Assembly (NCBI RefSeq): GCF_007641255.1
Contig: NZ_CP036259.1
Location: 4,280,501 to 4,344,500, forward strand
Length of the DNA stretch: 64,000 bases
Origin: Sporomusa termitida
GTDB taxonomy: Bacteria > Bacillota > Negativicutes > Sporomusales > Sporomusaceae
Direction of reading: 5' to 3'
Below the pieces are notes generated by a model, which saw only the letters and a list, made by a program, of their open reading frames with translations, did no database searches and was not told the origin of the DNA. Shown piece after piece: positions 33,368 through 42,000 of this stretch (the first letter of the stretch is position 1; the number at the start of each line of letters is the position of its first letter). The position numbers were made by a program, and so were the translations under genes.

Positions 33368-35065
33368 TTAACCAAACAGCAGCTTTTCCAGTGTCTTTTC
33401 CAAAATAAAGGGCATAGCGTCAAAAGAATAACTACACGACAACCGCTCCGAAAGCTTATGCGCATCCTTGCCATAGGGCCCGATATTGACAACCGGCATG
33501 CTGATTTTTTGAATAGCCGCCACCGGCAGCGAATAGCTGCGCTGCCAGGCAGGCATATTGTTTTGCAGGCCGTCCAGGCTGCCTTGCGCCCGCGGCAGAC
33601 TGCAATAGCTCAAATCCGAAATATAGGGATAAAATTTTCTCATCACAATGTCATAGTTAAACTGATTTCTGGCCGTTTCTACAGCCTCGCCGACCGCCGC
33701 CAGCAGTTGCTGCTCCCGTTCTTCAGTCCCTTCCACATAAACATGCGGATAGTACGGCGGCGCAAAGTACACAATGATCTTCGAATTCTGATCCGAATAA
33801 TTTTTGTGCACTGCCTGCACCACTGCTAAAGAAATCTCACGGTCGTCCCGCCCTAACGCCTGCAGCCCGGCAATTACCTTGCCGATAAGCGCGTCAATAC
33901 TAGCCCCTTTTTCAGCTTTTACAGCCTGGTACAGTTCTTGAAAAGTCAGCACATTGGCCTGCCAAGGCAGTTCCTGAAACGGTATGCCGGCCAGTTCGCA
34001 ATATTGCCGGTACTCTCTGGCAAGACGGTCAGCAACCTTTTGAAAGGCCTGCTGCGCTTTCTCTTTGTATTGAGCCAGGACTGCTTCCGGCTGGCTGCGA
34101 TGGGTGGAATGGTTAAAATATACGGCAACTGCATTGACCGTCTGCACCGAGTATTCCGGTTTCAGGTCCCGGAGCTGCAGGCTGACCGGCGGTAAAGTGA
34201 CTTCCCCGTCCGCGCTGTCGCACATCCCTGTACACATATCAATCTCATTGACCACGCCGGCGGCCAGTAAATTGGCGTCCAAACCGTTAAAGGCCTCCCC
34301 CACGTGTGTTTCCTCACCATAAATATAAAAACACGGCAGCAGCTTTCCTACCGTTCCAAGATAGACATATTTATGAGGATCATTGGGATAACGCCCGGTC
34401 ATGTAGTCAGTATCTACCGCCGCCACGAATTCCCAGCGCTTGCTTTGGGCCAGACCGGCCAGGTCTTGTACCGCCGACAGCATGCCCGCCGAAGCGCCCT
34501 CTTCATCCGGCAGTCCCAGAAACACAAAGTTGCCGGTCAATTTTTCCGCCCGCTGCGCAAATAATTCGATCATCACCATCAGTGCCGCCACACCGGCCTT
34601 CATGTCAAAAATTCCCCGCCCGAACAGCCACTCCGCCGATTCAATATCCTCCCGGTTTTCTTTACTGAATTGAATCGATTTCATTTGCGCCTGCAAAAGC
34701 TCGGGCTGGCAGGCATACTCTTTCAACTCGCCGTAATCGTCAATCCCGGCGGTGTCCATATGCCCTAACCCCAAAACAGTGCGGACAGGCTGATGCGGCG
34801 GTGCTTTGCCGCCTTCTATGACGGCCAGCACACAGTGCCTGCCTAACGCATCACCACGTACCGGCAGCAAGCGCAATTGGCCGGGATGCTCTTTAAAATA
34901 GGGCAGCTCGCCCAGCTTGCGGTAGATTTCCCCGGCAATCGCAACTTCCCCCGCCGTCCCCACCGTACTGTTGATTCGGGTCAGTTCCAGCGTGATTGCT
35001 TTCATTCTGCTGCCCACCCAGGCTTGGTGCGCAATTTCTCCCATGCCGCAATTTCTCTCTTTCAT
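33368..35065 (-). CDS. rocB: RocB-like M20 peptidase (arginine utilisation protein)
   Basis: 565 residues, long as RocB is. M20 metallopeptidase motifs: GLGHMDTAG (about residues 97-105), [10 protein letters not shown] (about 149-158) and [13 protein letters not shown], giving the di-zinc ligands. RocB is found in arginine/ornithine operons but its reaction is poorly defined; it may deacylate or hydrolyse an arginine-derived amide. The start is uncertain: ATGs at 35065, 35044 and 35005 are in frame and the last has the best ribosome site (GGGTGGG). Confidence 0.85.
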   Translation of the reverse strand: MKERNCGMGEIAHQAWVGSRMKAITLELTRINSTVGTAGEVAIAGEIYRKLGELPYFKEHPGQLRLLPVRGDALGRHCVLAVIEGGKAPPHQPVRTVLGLGHMDTAGIDDYGELKEYACQPELLQAQMKSIQFSKENREDIESAEWLFGRGIFDMKAGVAALMVMIELFAQRAEKLTGNFVFLGLPDEEGASAGMLSAVQDLAGLAQSKRWEFVAAVDTDYMTGRYPNDPHKYVYLGTVGKLLPCFYIYGEETHVGEAFNGLDANLLAAGVVNEIDMCTGMCDSADGEVTLPPVSLQLRDLKPEYSVQTVNAVAVYFNHSTHRSQPEAVLAQYKEKAQQAFQKVADRLAREYRQYCELAGIPFQELPWQANVLTFQELYQAVKAEKGASIDALIGKVIAGLQALGRDDREISLAVVQAVHKNYSDQNSKIIVYFAPPYYPHVYVEGTEEREQQLLAAVGEAVETARNQFNYDIVMRKFYPYISDLSYCSLPRAQGSLDGLQNNMPAWQRSYSLPVAAIQKISMPVVNIGPYGKDAHKLSERLSCSYSFDAMPFILEKTLEKLLFG

Positions 35066-35068
35066 CTT

Positions 35069-35231
35069 TTATGCCTGACAAGCCGCATAGTAATTAGCGA
35101 CAATATAATCGAATACCAGCCTGGCCGCTACCGTGCTCGTCATATCATTGTAATCTGTCAGTGGATTGACTTCCACAATATCAATCATATCCACATACGG
35201 CGCCACTTTTTTGACAAAGGAAAAAAGCTTC
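35069..35231 (-). pseudogene. C-terminal remnant of an arginase/agmatinase-family gene
   Basis: The minus strand encodes FVKKVAPYVDMIDIVEVNP, then LTDYNDMTSTVAARLVFDYI, then VANYYAACQA and TAA at 35069. DIVEVNP followed by a D, then a T..AA/L..D pattern, is the conserved C-terminus of the ureohydrolase fold (arginase, agmatinase, formimidoylglutamase). The missing 5' end is replaced directly by the ABC-F stop codon (35233). The gene was therefore truncated where the ABC-F segment joined. It precedes rocB and rocD, where rocF would be expected. Confidence 0.8.
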
Positions 35232-35232
35232 C

Positions 35233-36711
35233 TTACAATTCAACAATCTTTGTTGCAATATTTTTGCAAAATTCAGTGTCATGCTCTACAAACAGAATTG
35301 TTGGCGCGTAGGCAAGCAGCAATTCTTCGATTTGCAGGCGGGAAACAACATCGATAAAATTAAGCGGTTCATCCCAGATATGCAAATGCGCTTTTTCACA
35401 CAGGCTTTTTGCAATCAGTACCTTTTTCTTTTGTCCGCCACTAAAAGCAGCCATATCCTTGGCAAATTGTACTCTGGAAAAATCAAGTTTTCTTAAAATA
35501 GCCTTAAATAAGCTTTCCTCAATAGCATGCTCTCTGGCATAGTCGGTTAAACTGCCGCTAAGATAAGAAGTATCCTGCGAAACATAGGCTATTTTAAGCT
35601 GGCTTGCTTTGCGGAAAGTACCTGTATAGGTGATATCCTCGCCGCATATCAGTTTAATAAGACTCGACTTGCCTGATCCGTTTTTACCGCAGAGAGCCAG
35701 TCTGTCCCCCTGCTCAATGGTAAAACTTACGCTTTTACAAGCTGTCTTGTCACCATAGAACACAGCTACATTTTCAAGCTCGATAAATCGGTCGGCATGA
35801 AAACCAAGCTGGGAAATTTTTAACCGCTCAGAGCTCTCGATGTTTTTGAGCAGCTTGCCCTTATCCGCAACCGCCGCTTGTTGTCTTGCTTCAATGGCCT
35901 TAGAGCGTTTCATCATCTTTTCCGCCTTGTGGCCTATATAACCTCTATCGGGCCTTAAGCCTGAATTCCTTGTACCCATCTTTGTTTTCTCCACTTTATC
36001 CGACCAATCAGAGGTACGTTTGGCGGCAGAAGACAAGCGGGCAATATCCTGGCGGAGCTTTTCATTTTCCGCAAGCTCAAAACTGTCCTGCTGCTTTTTG
36101 TTTGCCCACCAGGACGAAAAAGTCCCTTTTTGAATTTCAATATTTGTTTTGTTAATGGCAAGGATATGGTCAACGCAGTTATCCAGAAAGGCTCGGTCAT
36201 GAGATACCAAAATGAAGCCCCGTTTAGATTGGAGATAATCGCTGACAGCTTTTCTCGCCTCCCTGTCAAGGTGGTTCGTCGGCTCGTCAATCAGCAGGAA
36301 ACTATTCTCTTTAAGAAACAAGGTTGCCAGCAGCACCTTTGTTTGCTCTCCGTTGGCAAGGGTAGCAAAAGGGCGGTATACAACGTCCTCTGCCACCTGC
36401 AGCAAGGATAGCTCGCGCATAACCTGCCAGGGAAGGCAGTCCGGATTGATATTCTCAATTACATCAATGGTGTTGTTTTCCGGGTTGGTCACCGGGAAGG
36501 GAAAGTATTCGAAGTTTACTTTGGCCGCAATCGTCCCGCTGTACTCATGCTTGCCAAGCAGCAGATTGAGAAATGTAGTTTTGCCTCGGCCATTTCGGCC
36601 GGTGAAGCCTAATTTCCAATCTGTATCAATTTGAAAGCTTACGTTTTCAAATATATTATCATAGCTGCCGTCATAGCCAAAGGTCAGTTTTGTAACGCTT
36701 ATTAACGACAT
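35233..36711 (-). CDS. ABC-F ribosomal protection protein (Lsa/Vga/CplR-like)
   Basis: 492 residues, two ABC domains, no membrane segments. Walker A sequences FTGRNGRGKTT (about residue 35-45) and LCGKNGSGKSS (about 339-349). Walker B LLIDEPTNHLD in the first domain and IWDEPLNFID in the second; the DEPLN.ID form is typical of antibiotic-resistance ABC-Fs (Lsa, Vga, Sal, CplR). These bind the ribosomal E site and release lincosamides, streptogramin A and pleuromutilins. AGGAGG lies 7 bases before the ATG. It has its own leader with a terminator and anti-terminator, and its downstream edge cuts an arginase gene, both signs of acquisition. Confidence 0.9.
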   Translation of the reverse strand: MSLISVTKLTFGYDGSYDNIFENVSFQIDTDWKLGFTGRNGRGKTTFLNLLLGKHEYSGTIAAKVNFEYFPFPVTNPENNTIDVIENINPDCLPWQVMRELSLLQVAEDVVYRPFATLANGEQTKVLLATLFLKENSFLLIDEPTNHLDREARKAVSDYLQSKRGFILVSHDRAFLDNCVDHILAINKTNIEIQKGTFSSWWANKKQQDSFELAENEKLRQDIARLSSAAKRTSDWSDKVEKTKMGTRNSGLRPDRGYIGHKAEKMMKRSKAIEARQQAAVADKGKLLKNIESSERLKISQLGFHADRFIELENVAVFYGDKTACKSVSFTIEQGDRLALCGKNGSGKSSLIKLICGEDITYTGTFRKASQLKIAYVSQDTSYLSGSLTDYAREHAIEESLFKAILRKLDFSRVQFAKDMAAFSGGQKKKVLIAKSLCEKAHLHIWDEPLNFIDVVSRLQIEELLLAYAPTILFVEHDTEFCKNIATKIVEL

Positions 36712-36732
36712 AATTAACTCCTCCTGTATAAA

Positions 36733-36850
36733 AAATATAGAGCTGCAAGAAAGTTAAATTCTTGCAGCTCATAAATACAGCAAAAGCCAAGCCCAGTCCT
36801 TGGACACGACGAGGTATTCTGTGAGTGAAAAGAATTAGTAACTTTCTTGC
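36733..36850 (-). promoter_or_regulatory. Transcription-attenuation leader of the ABC-F gene
   Basis: On the minus strand GAGCTGCAAGAA pairs with TTCTTGCAGCTC (36740-36770) followed by TATATTTTTT, a terminator. Upstream GCAAGAAAGTTA (36850-36839) is a perfect 12-base complement of TAACTTTCTTGC inside the terminator's loop and 3' arm, giving a mutually exclusive anti-terminator. A short reading frame ends exactly at the terminator's 5' edge. A longer 53-codon frame (36875-36714, AGGGG upstream) also spans the region. This is the layout of antibiotic-induced ribosome-mediated attenuation. Confidence 0.75.
36769..36807 (-). CDS. Candidate leader peptide of the ABC-F attenuator
   Basis: GTG start, 12 residues: MSKDWAWLLLYL, stop TGA whose last two bases begin the terminator's 5' arm. 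A ribosome held at the end of this frame by antibiotic would cover that arm and favour the anti-terminator. The weakness is the lack of a clear ribosome site, so the longer overlapping frame from 36875 is an alternative leader. Confidence 0.45.
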   Translation of the reverse strand: MSKDWAWLLLYL

Positions 36851-37171
36851 CTAAGCGCACCAAAATAAGCAGCATTTCTGCCCCTATAATTCGGTTAAGC
36901 CGTATACTAGCAAGAAAAATTACATCTCTTCAGCTCCAATCACATTAGTTATCAATACTATAGCATTCTGCTTTACAAAATTCAACAATCAAAACATTCC
37001 AACTGGGGATGTTTTGATTGTTTGCAGATAACTTGAACCCCAAAAATGTTTTCAGAAACAAACGCCCTGTGGCCGTGGTATACAGTTATTGTGCTGTCCG
37101 GTACCGGTATGTTTGTTCGCCAGAACACCAGATTATTCTTTTGCAGTTTGGGAAATAGTCCAGGCCTGTTT

Positions 37172-37213
37172 GGGAATATATCCATTTACTCCGGCGCCTG
37201 CTCTTGCTATTCT
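37172..37213 (+). promoter_or_regulatory. TonB receptor promoter: single 32-bp activator-type repeat plus -10
   Basis: A 32-base unit beginning GGGAATATATCCATTTACTC (37172-37203) is followed 5 bases later by TATTCT (37208-37213). The third repeat unit at 58562-58593 is followed at exactly the same offset by TATTCT (58598-58603). A weak Fur-like TTGAGATTAATCCTCAAT lies at 37226-37243. No good -35 is present, as expected of an activator-dependent promoter. Nothing else is supported in 36876-37171. Confidence 0.6.
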
Positions 37214-37315
37214 ATTGGTTAAGCATTGAGATTAATCCTCAATTAGCCGCTTGCAATCATAACTAACCTACCACGCAAGGACGCAACCTAAGATGTGCGA
37301 AAGGAGTCGAACAGT

Positions 37316-39547
37316 ATGAAGAAAAAAATGTCCCGTACCAGAAAGAGACTGCTCTATGCCCTGATTGGCAGCAGCCTCTTTTGGCATGCGCCGATAACTT
37401 ATGCGGAAGAAACGCCGGAACCGGCTCCGGCGGCTGAACAAACCGCCCGACAGGCTTCGTCCGTTAACACAACGGCCGGACAACGTGAATTTACCCTGGA
37501 GGGAGTCGAAGTCACCGCCAGCCGTGAAACACTCCCGCCCGCCTACACCGGCGGCCAGGTGGCCCGTGGCGGCAACGTGGGCGTGCTGGGCAACAAGGAT
37601 TTCATGGACACGCCCTTCAGCATCACCAGTTTTACCGCCCAGACCATGGAAGACCTGCAGGCCGCCACCCTGTACGACGTGCTCATCACTGATCCGTCCA
37701 TCCGGTTCACCACCCCGAACGGACATATCAACGAAAACTATACCATCCGCGGCTTCGGCGTTGGTAATGACCATCTTTATTTTAACGGGCTGCAAGGGCT
37801 GGCACCGGACAGTCATGCCCCCGTTGAATTTCTGGAACGGGTGGAAGTGCTGAAAGGCCCCAGTTCTTTCCTCTACGGCGGCGCGTCCACCTCGGTGGGC
37901 GGCGCCATCAACCTGGTGCCCAAGCGCGCCGGTGAGGAGGACATCACCGCCTTTACCGCCGGCTATACCTCCTCGTCCCAGTTGGGCGGCCATATCGACA
38001 TTGGGCGCCGCTTCGGCGAAAACAAAAAATGGGGCATTCGCTTCAACGGCGTTTATGGCGACGGCGACACCGAAACCGACGGCCAGTCCAAGGAACGGCT
38101 GCTGGGCGCCCTGGGCGTGGATTACCGCCACAACAGATGGCGCCTGTCCCTGGATGCTTACGGCTCGCAGGAAAAATATGACAACGGCTCGGCCTCCAGT
38201 TATGAATTATCGAACGGCTACGTACAAGCGCCGGACGGCTCGACCAATGCGTTTAAAGAAACCTGGGGCAGCTCCCGGAATAATGGTGTTCTGTTTAAAA
38301 GCGAATATGATGTGCGGAACAATGTAACGGCCTATGCCAGTATCGGGAAGAAAGCAAGCAGGGGAACCGGCTTTATCACCGGCAATCACGTCCGGAAATT
38401 CCAGTCTAACGGAGACGGCTCGCTCAATCTCTATAATCAGTACATGTGGTCCGACGTCATCACCTCCGACTTGGGCGTGCGCGGCAGCTACCGGACGGGT
38501 GCGGTCGACCATGAGCTTGTTGTCGGCTACAATTCCATGCACCAGGACTTCGGCAGAACCAATAACCCTTCAAGGCTTAACATTGCGACCAACATCTACA
38601 ACCCGACATCGCTTACTTCCATTTTGGCGGAAATGGGGCCGTCGGTGAGGCCAAATAAAACCGAAGAAACCAACCTGTCCAGCCTGTTTATCGCCGACAC
38701 GCTTTCCTTTAACGAGGAAAAGGTTCAGTTAACGCTGGGAGTACGGCGGCAAAACGTGAAAACAAAAAAATTCAACACTGCAAGTGTCTTAACATCGAAG
38801 TATGATAAGAGTACAACAACTCCGGCAATCGGGGTGGTTGTCAAGCCGTGGGACGCTCCCGTATCCCTGTATGCCAATTATATCGAAGGGCTGAGCCCGG
38901 GGTTGAGAGTAGGCGATACCTATCCTGCTGCCTTAAACTATGACGAAGTATTTGCACCATACAAAAGCGAACAATTCGAATTTGGCGTAAAATGGGACCG
39001 TGGTACATTTGCCAATACGCTGAGTTTTTATCAGATCGAAAAACCAACTTTGATTAGAATTACGCAAACTGGCGGCTATTCTATGAGCGATGAGGGGGAA
39101 CAGCGCAGTCGCGGCATTGAATGGAGCGCTTTTGGCGCAATCAACGACAGAACGCGGCTGCTGGGCGGCATCGCCTATACGCGCGCCGAATACACCCGCG
39201 AGGTAAGTACGAAAGAAGGCAATACACCGTACGGCGTCCCCAAATATCAAGCCAACCTGGGCGTGGAATGGGATACTCCCTGGAATCCTGATTTAGCCTT
39301 AAGCGTCCGGGCAGTGTTTAGCAGTTCACAATATGCCAATTCCACAAATACGGTGGAAATACCAAGCTGGGTGCGTTTTGACATCGGCGCGCGGTACAAA
39401 ACCGTGATAAATAAGGTCCCGGTCACCTACCGGCTCAGTGTCGAAAATCTGTTTGACAGGAATTACTGGAGCGGCTCCTTTGCCGACGGGTATGTCACGT
39501 TAGCCAACTCCCGCACCGTTAAGCTGTCGGCTGCCATGCAGCTATAA
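37316..39547 (+). CDS. TonB-dependent siderophore receptor (paralogue 1, orphan)
   Basis: 743 residues from ATG 37316 (AAGGAG upstream). Signal peptide about 1-30 (LLYALIGSSLFWHAPITYA). Plug domain about 55-190, with the DTPFSITSFTAQTMEDLQA and LERVEVLKGPSSFLYGGAS blocks. A 22-strand barrel ends with the C-terminal beta-signal TVKLSAAMQL, closing on a hydrophobic residue. TonB-siderophore receptor family (FhuA/FpvA type): imports ferric siderophore across the outer membrane using TonB energy. It has no adjacent transport genes and is a close paralogue of the receptor at 58776. Confidence 0.95.
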   Translation: MKKKMSRTRKRLLYALIGSSLFWHAPITYAEETPEPAPAAEQTARQASSVNTTAGQREFTLEGVEVTASRETLPPAYTGGQVARGGNVGVLGNKDFMDTPFSITSFTAQTMEDLQAATLYDVLITDPSIRFTTPNGHINENYTIRGFGVGNDHLYFNGLQGLAPDSHAPVEFLERVEVLKGPSSFLYGGASTSVGGAINLVPKRAGEEDITAFTAGYTSSSQLGGHIDIGRRFGENKKWGIRFNGVYGDGDTETDGQSKERLLGALGVDYRHNRWRLSLDAYGSQEKYDNGSASSYELSNGYVQAPDGSTNAFKETWGSSRNNGVLFKSEYDVRNNVTAYASIGKKASRGTGFITGNHVRKFQSNGDGSLNLYNQYMWSDVITSDLGVRGSYRTGAVDHELVVGYNSMHQDFGRTNNPSRLNIATNIYNPTSLTSILAEMGPSVRPNKTEETNLSSLFIADTLSFNEEKVQLTLGVRRQNVKTKKFNTASVLTSKYDKSTTTPAIGVVVKPWDAPVSLYANYIEGLSPGLRVGDTYPAALNYDEVFAPYKSEQFEFGVKWDRGTFANTLSFYQIEKPTLIRITQTGGYSMSDEGEQRSRGIEWSAFGAINDRTRLLGGIAYTRAEYTREVSTKEGNTPYGVPKYQANLGVEWDTPWNPDLALSVRAVFSSSQYANSTNTVEIPSWVRFDIGARYKTVINKVPVTYRLSVENLFDRNYWSGSFADGYVTLANSRTVKLSAAMQL

Positions 39548-39579
39548 TCAGTTCTTTCCCCGGGGCCTGATTTACAACC

Positions 39580-39618
39580 AAGCTAGCCTGTTATGTGACA
39601 AACTTATCAGGCTGGCTT
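39580..39618. terminator. Hairpin between convergent receptor and serine hydrolase genes
   Basis: AAGC.AGCCTG pairs with CAGGCT.GCTT around a 17-base loop, between two genes that end toward each other. The T-run is weak. Confidence 0.5.
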
Positions 39619-39622
39619 GCTG

Positions 39623-40387
39623 CTATTTTCTCCGCAGGGCGTTATAAAGCTTTGCCGATTGGCTGGCAATAAAATTGCTGGCATAAGTATGATCCGCAGT
39701 CGCTGTGAAAAAGCTGATCAGGATCGGATCATGGCCATCCTGGATTACCCCCACATCGCAAAGTATTGCATCCAGCTCACCCACCTTATGAAAGACCGGG
39801 GTCTGCATGTAGCGCGGGATTTCGTCATTATAAATCGTATTAGCCAGTTCGTTTTTCAGCTGTTCGCTTTTGCTTTTATTCAGATATTTGCCTGTATATA
39901 TTCTTTCGAACACTTTCCCCATTTCGTAGGGTGTGGTTATGCTATGATATTGATATTTCCGAAAGGCATCTTCATTATGTATTTTGGTCTTGCGCAGTCT
40001 AAGATTCTTGACAGTCTTAGCAAGGACATCCTTGTGGCTGCTATCCATTTCCTCTAACAATTCCTGAAATGAGTTATTGTCACTAACCGTCATCATCAGC
40101 TTTATTTGCCGGTCATATTGGCCGGCCTTAGCCGGTGCGGCCTGAGGATACAAGTACTTATAGGTCGCTAAGGCAACTACTAATTTGCTGGTGGAGGCCG
40201 TAGGAAATATGTCGTCCGCATTAAATTTGATCGTCCGGCCAGTGTTCAGATTCTTGGCAAAAACCCCGATCCGGCCCTTAAAATTTCTTAAATCATTTTG
40301 GATTTCCCGTTCAAGCGGGGAAGCTGCCAGTACAGGGGCCGTAAAAGCCGCCAGCAGAACCAGTAATAACGCAATTTTTTTCAGCAT
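39623..40387 (-). CDS. Class A beta-lactamase-fold serine hydrolase
   Basis: 254 residues with a signal peptide (about 1-21, ending VLAA). Class A motifs: STSK (about residues 65-68, nucleophile Ser and Lys), SDN (about 102-104) and HKVGELD in place of KTG. The omega-loop Glu of true class A beta-lactamases (ExxLN) is not visible; IHNEDAF stands there. It may thus be a slow or non-hydrolysing penicillin-binding relative rather than a resistance enzyme. It is exported to the periplasm. Stand-alone gene. Confidence 0.8.
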   Translation of the reverse strand: MLKKIALLLVLLAAFTAPVLAASPLEREIQNDLRNFKGRIGVFAKNLNTGRTIKFNADDIFPTASTSKLVVALATYKYLYPQAAPAKAGQYDRQIKLMMTVSDNNSFQELLEEMDSSHKDVLAKTVKNLRLRKTKIHNEDAFRKYQYHSITTPYEMGKVFERIYTGKYLNKSKSEQLKNELANTIYNDEIPRYMQTPVFHKVGELDAILCDVGVIQDGHDPILISFFTATADHTYASNFIASQSAKLYNALRRK

Positions 40388-40700
40388 GAAACCACCTCGT
40401 AAGAATCCATTTTCTACCTAAATTAGTATAGAATAAAATTATGACGAAATTATGACAGCCATCCCCGCATGAAGAATGCAATGGCTATGTCTATCAGGTC
40501 GGTCCGCAGGAATGCCCATGCTACTAAACTGTGATACTTCAGAATTTCCTTTATACAAAATAAAAAACCGCTTGGGGTTGCCGGGGTTACGGGGACGCCG
40601 TCTCCTTGCCCAAACCGGGCATTGACCTTAGCTCCCCTTGTTTTATAAGTACTTTCAGCCTCTCAGCTTATACTTTCTGATCTTATAAGAAAAGACTTGG

Positions 40701-40784
40701 CTTGTGCCAAATCCTTTAGGACGATACCCCTTTAGGGTATCGTCGTTCTTATGTCCACAGAATTTATTTATAAATTCTGTGGAT
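40701..40784 (+). repeat. Copy B of the structured intergenic repeat
   Basis: Its last 34 bases up to 40781 match 1018-1051. It has a GGCTTG block 47 bases upstream, a hairpin CGATACCC-CTTTA-GGGTATCG (40724-40744) and a perfect 28-base palindrome (40757-40784) around AATTTATTTATAAATT. It lies between the starts and ends of neighbouring minus-strand genes. Nothing else is supported in 40388-40700. Confidence 0.6.
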
Positions 40785-40787
40785 TAA

Positions 40788-40820
40788 ATAAAGGGCTGAC
40801 ATTGTCAGCCCTTCTTGTTT
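40788..40820 (-). terminator. Terminator of the liv/M20 operon
   Basis: GGGCTGACATTGTCAGCCC (40795-40813) is a perfect hairpin; the minus strand continues TTTATTTAA, the plus strand TTCTTGTTTT. It lies 31 bases after the M20 stop codon. Confidence 0.75.
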
Positions 40821-40843
40821 TCTCGCTCTGTTACTACCTATAT

Positions 40844-41998
40844 TTACCGGCCAAAATTGGTGTAAAAATTAATGGCCTCCAAATACTTCGTCACCGAGAT
40901 GTATTCGTTGGGTTGATGCGCCTGGGCATCATCACCGGGTCCGTAAAAAATAACAGGCAGGTTGAGCCCTTGCAGCAAAGTGGAAGCATCTGTATAGAAG
41001 TTTACGCCCCGCAGGTTGACGGGGGTGCCTGAAATGCGCCTGGCACAGGCCAGAGCTTTGTCAATGATCGGATGACCTTCCGGGCAGGCAACCGGCTGAC
41101 GGTAGTTTACTATTTTAAGTTCGGCCGCCAATTCCGGGTAGGCAGGCGTAAGCTCCTGAATGATGTCCTGCAGCATAGCCGTTACGTCGTTGGCCGTCTG
41201 CCCGGGAATGAGCCTAAAGTCAATACTGCAGGTGCAATTGTCGGAAATAACATTGGTCGCCACCCCGCCCTGGATTTTATTGACGCTAAAAGTGGGCAGA
41301 CCCAGCCAGTCGTTCGGCTGAACGGGGAAGGAGCGTTGATATAAACTGGACACAATGGCATTCATATGAACAACGGCATTGATACCAAGATGCGGCATGG
41401 AGCCGTGAGCGGTGCGGCCTTTGGTAACGATCTCCAGCCAGACCGCCCCCTTATGGGCGACGATAACATCGCCGTTGGAAGGCTCGCCCACAACGGCAGC
41501 GCCAATACCGTTCATGCCGCCGCCATCGCAAAACGCCTGCGCACCGCAGCAATCAACCTCTTCGCCGGCCGTTGCCAGCAGAACCATATCCTGACCGGGA
41601 GTAATGTCATTTTGCTTAAGCCAGCTCAAAGCAAAAATCATGGCCGCCAGGCCGCCCTTCATATCGGACGCGCCCCGGCCGTAAATAAGATCGCCGGCCT
41701 GCTCGGCGGCGAAGGGCGGGTAATCCCAGGCCAGATCGCCGGGAGGAACGGTATCCAAATGCCCGGTATATAATAAGGCCGGTTGGCCGGAAGAACCGCT
41801 CAGCCTGGCAATAAGATTGGCCCGGCCATTTCCCAAATCAACGACCCGGCTGGCAACGCCCTTTTTCTCCAGCCACGCTGCCAGCCATATTGCCAGCTGG
41901 TATTCCTTGCCTGGCGGATTGGTCGTGTTGATGCGGAGTATTGACTTGAGCAGATCAACGGCTTCGCGGGCACTTTCCCCGCTAACTGCATTAAGCAT
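40844..41998 (-). CDS. M20 family deacylase (ArgE/DapE-like)
   Basis: 384 residues. Metal-site motifs: YTGHLDTVPPGDL (about residues 78-90), GRGASDMKGGLAA and LATAGEEVDCCGA, with the dimerisation GRTAHGSMPHLGINAV. Such enzymes remove an N-acyl or N-carbamoyl group from an amino acid or cleave a dipeptide, using zinc. It is the last gene of the liv operon, 2 bases after livF, so it probably processes the imported substrate. AAAGGAG precedes the ATG. Confidence 0.9.
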   Translation of the reverse strand: MLNAVSGESAREAVDLLKSILRINTTNPPGKEYQLAIWLAAWLEKKGVASRVVDLGNGRANLIARLSGSSGQPALLYTGHLDTVPPGDLAWDYPPFAAEQAGDLIYGRGASDMKGGLAAMIFALSWLKQNDITPGQDMVLLATAGEEVDCCGAQAFCDGGGMNGIGAAVVGEPSNGDVIVAHKGAVWLEIVTKGRTAHGSMPHLGINAVVHMNAIVSSLYQRSFPVQPNDWLGLPTFSVNKIQGGVATNVISDNCTCSIDFRLIPGQTANDVTAMLQDIIQELTPAYPELAAELKIVNYRQPVACPEGHPIIDKALACARRISGTPVNLRGVNFYTDASTLLQGLNLPVIFYGPGDDAQAHQPNEYISVTKYLEAINFYTNFGR

Positions 41999-42000
41999 GC

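Noticed and set aside
36982-37185. 67-residue minus-strand frame upstream of the first siderophore receptor
   Set aside because: It lies across the 32-bp repeat/promoter region and has no supporting start signals.
37268-38131. 287-residue minus-strand frame antisense to the receptor at 37316
   Set aside because: A mirror of the GC-rich receptor codons; the receptor frame has full-length domain evidence.
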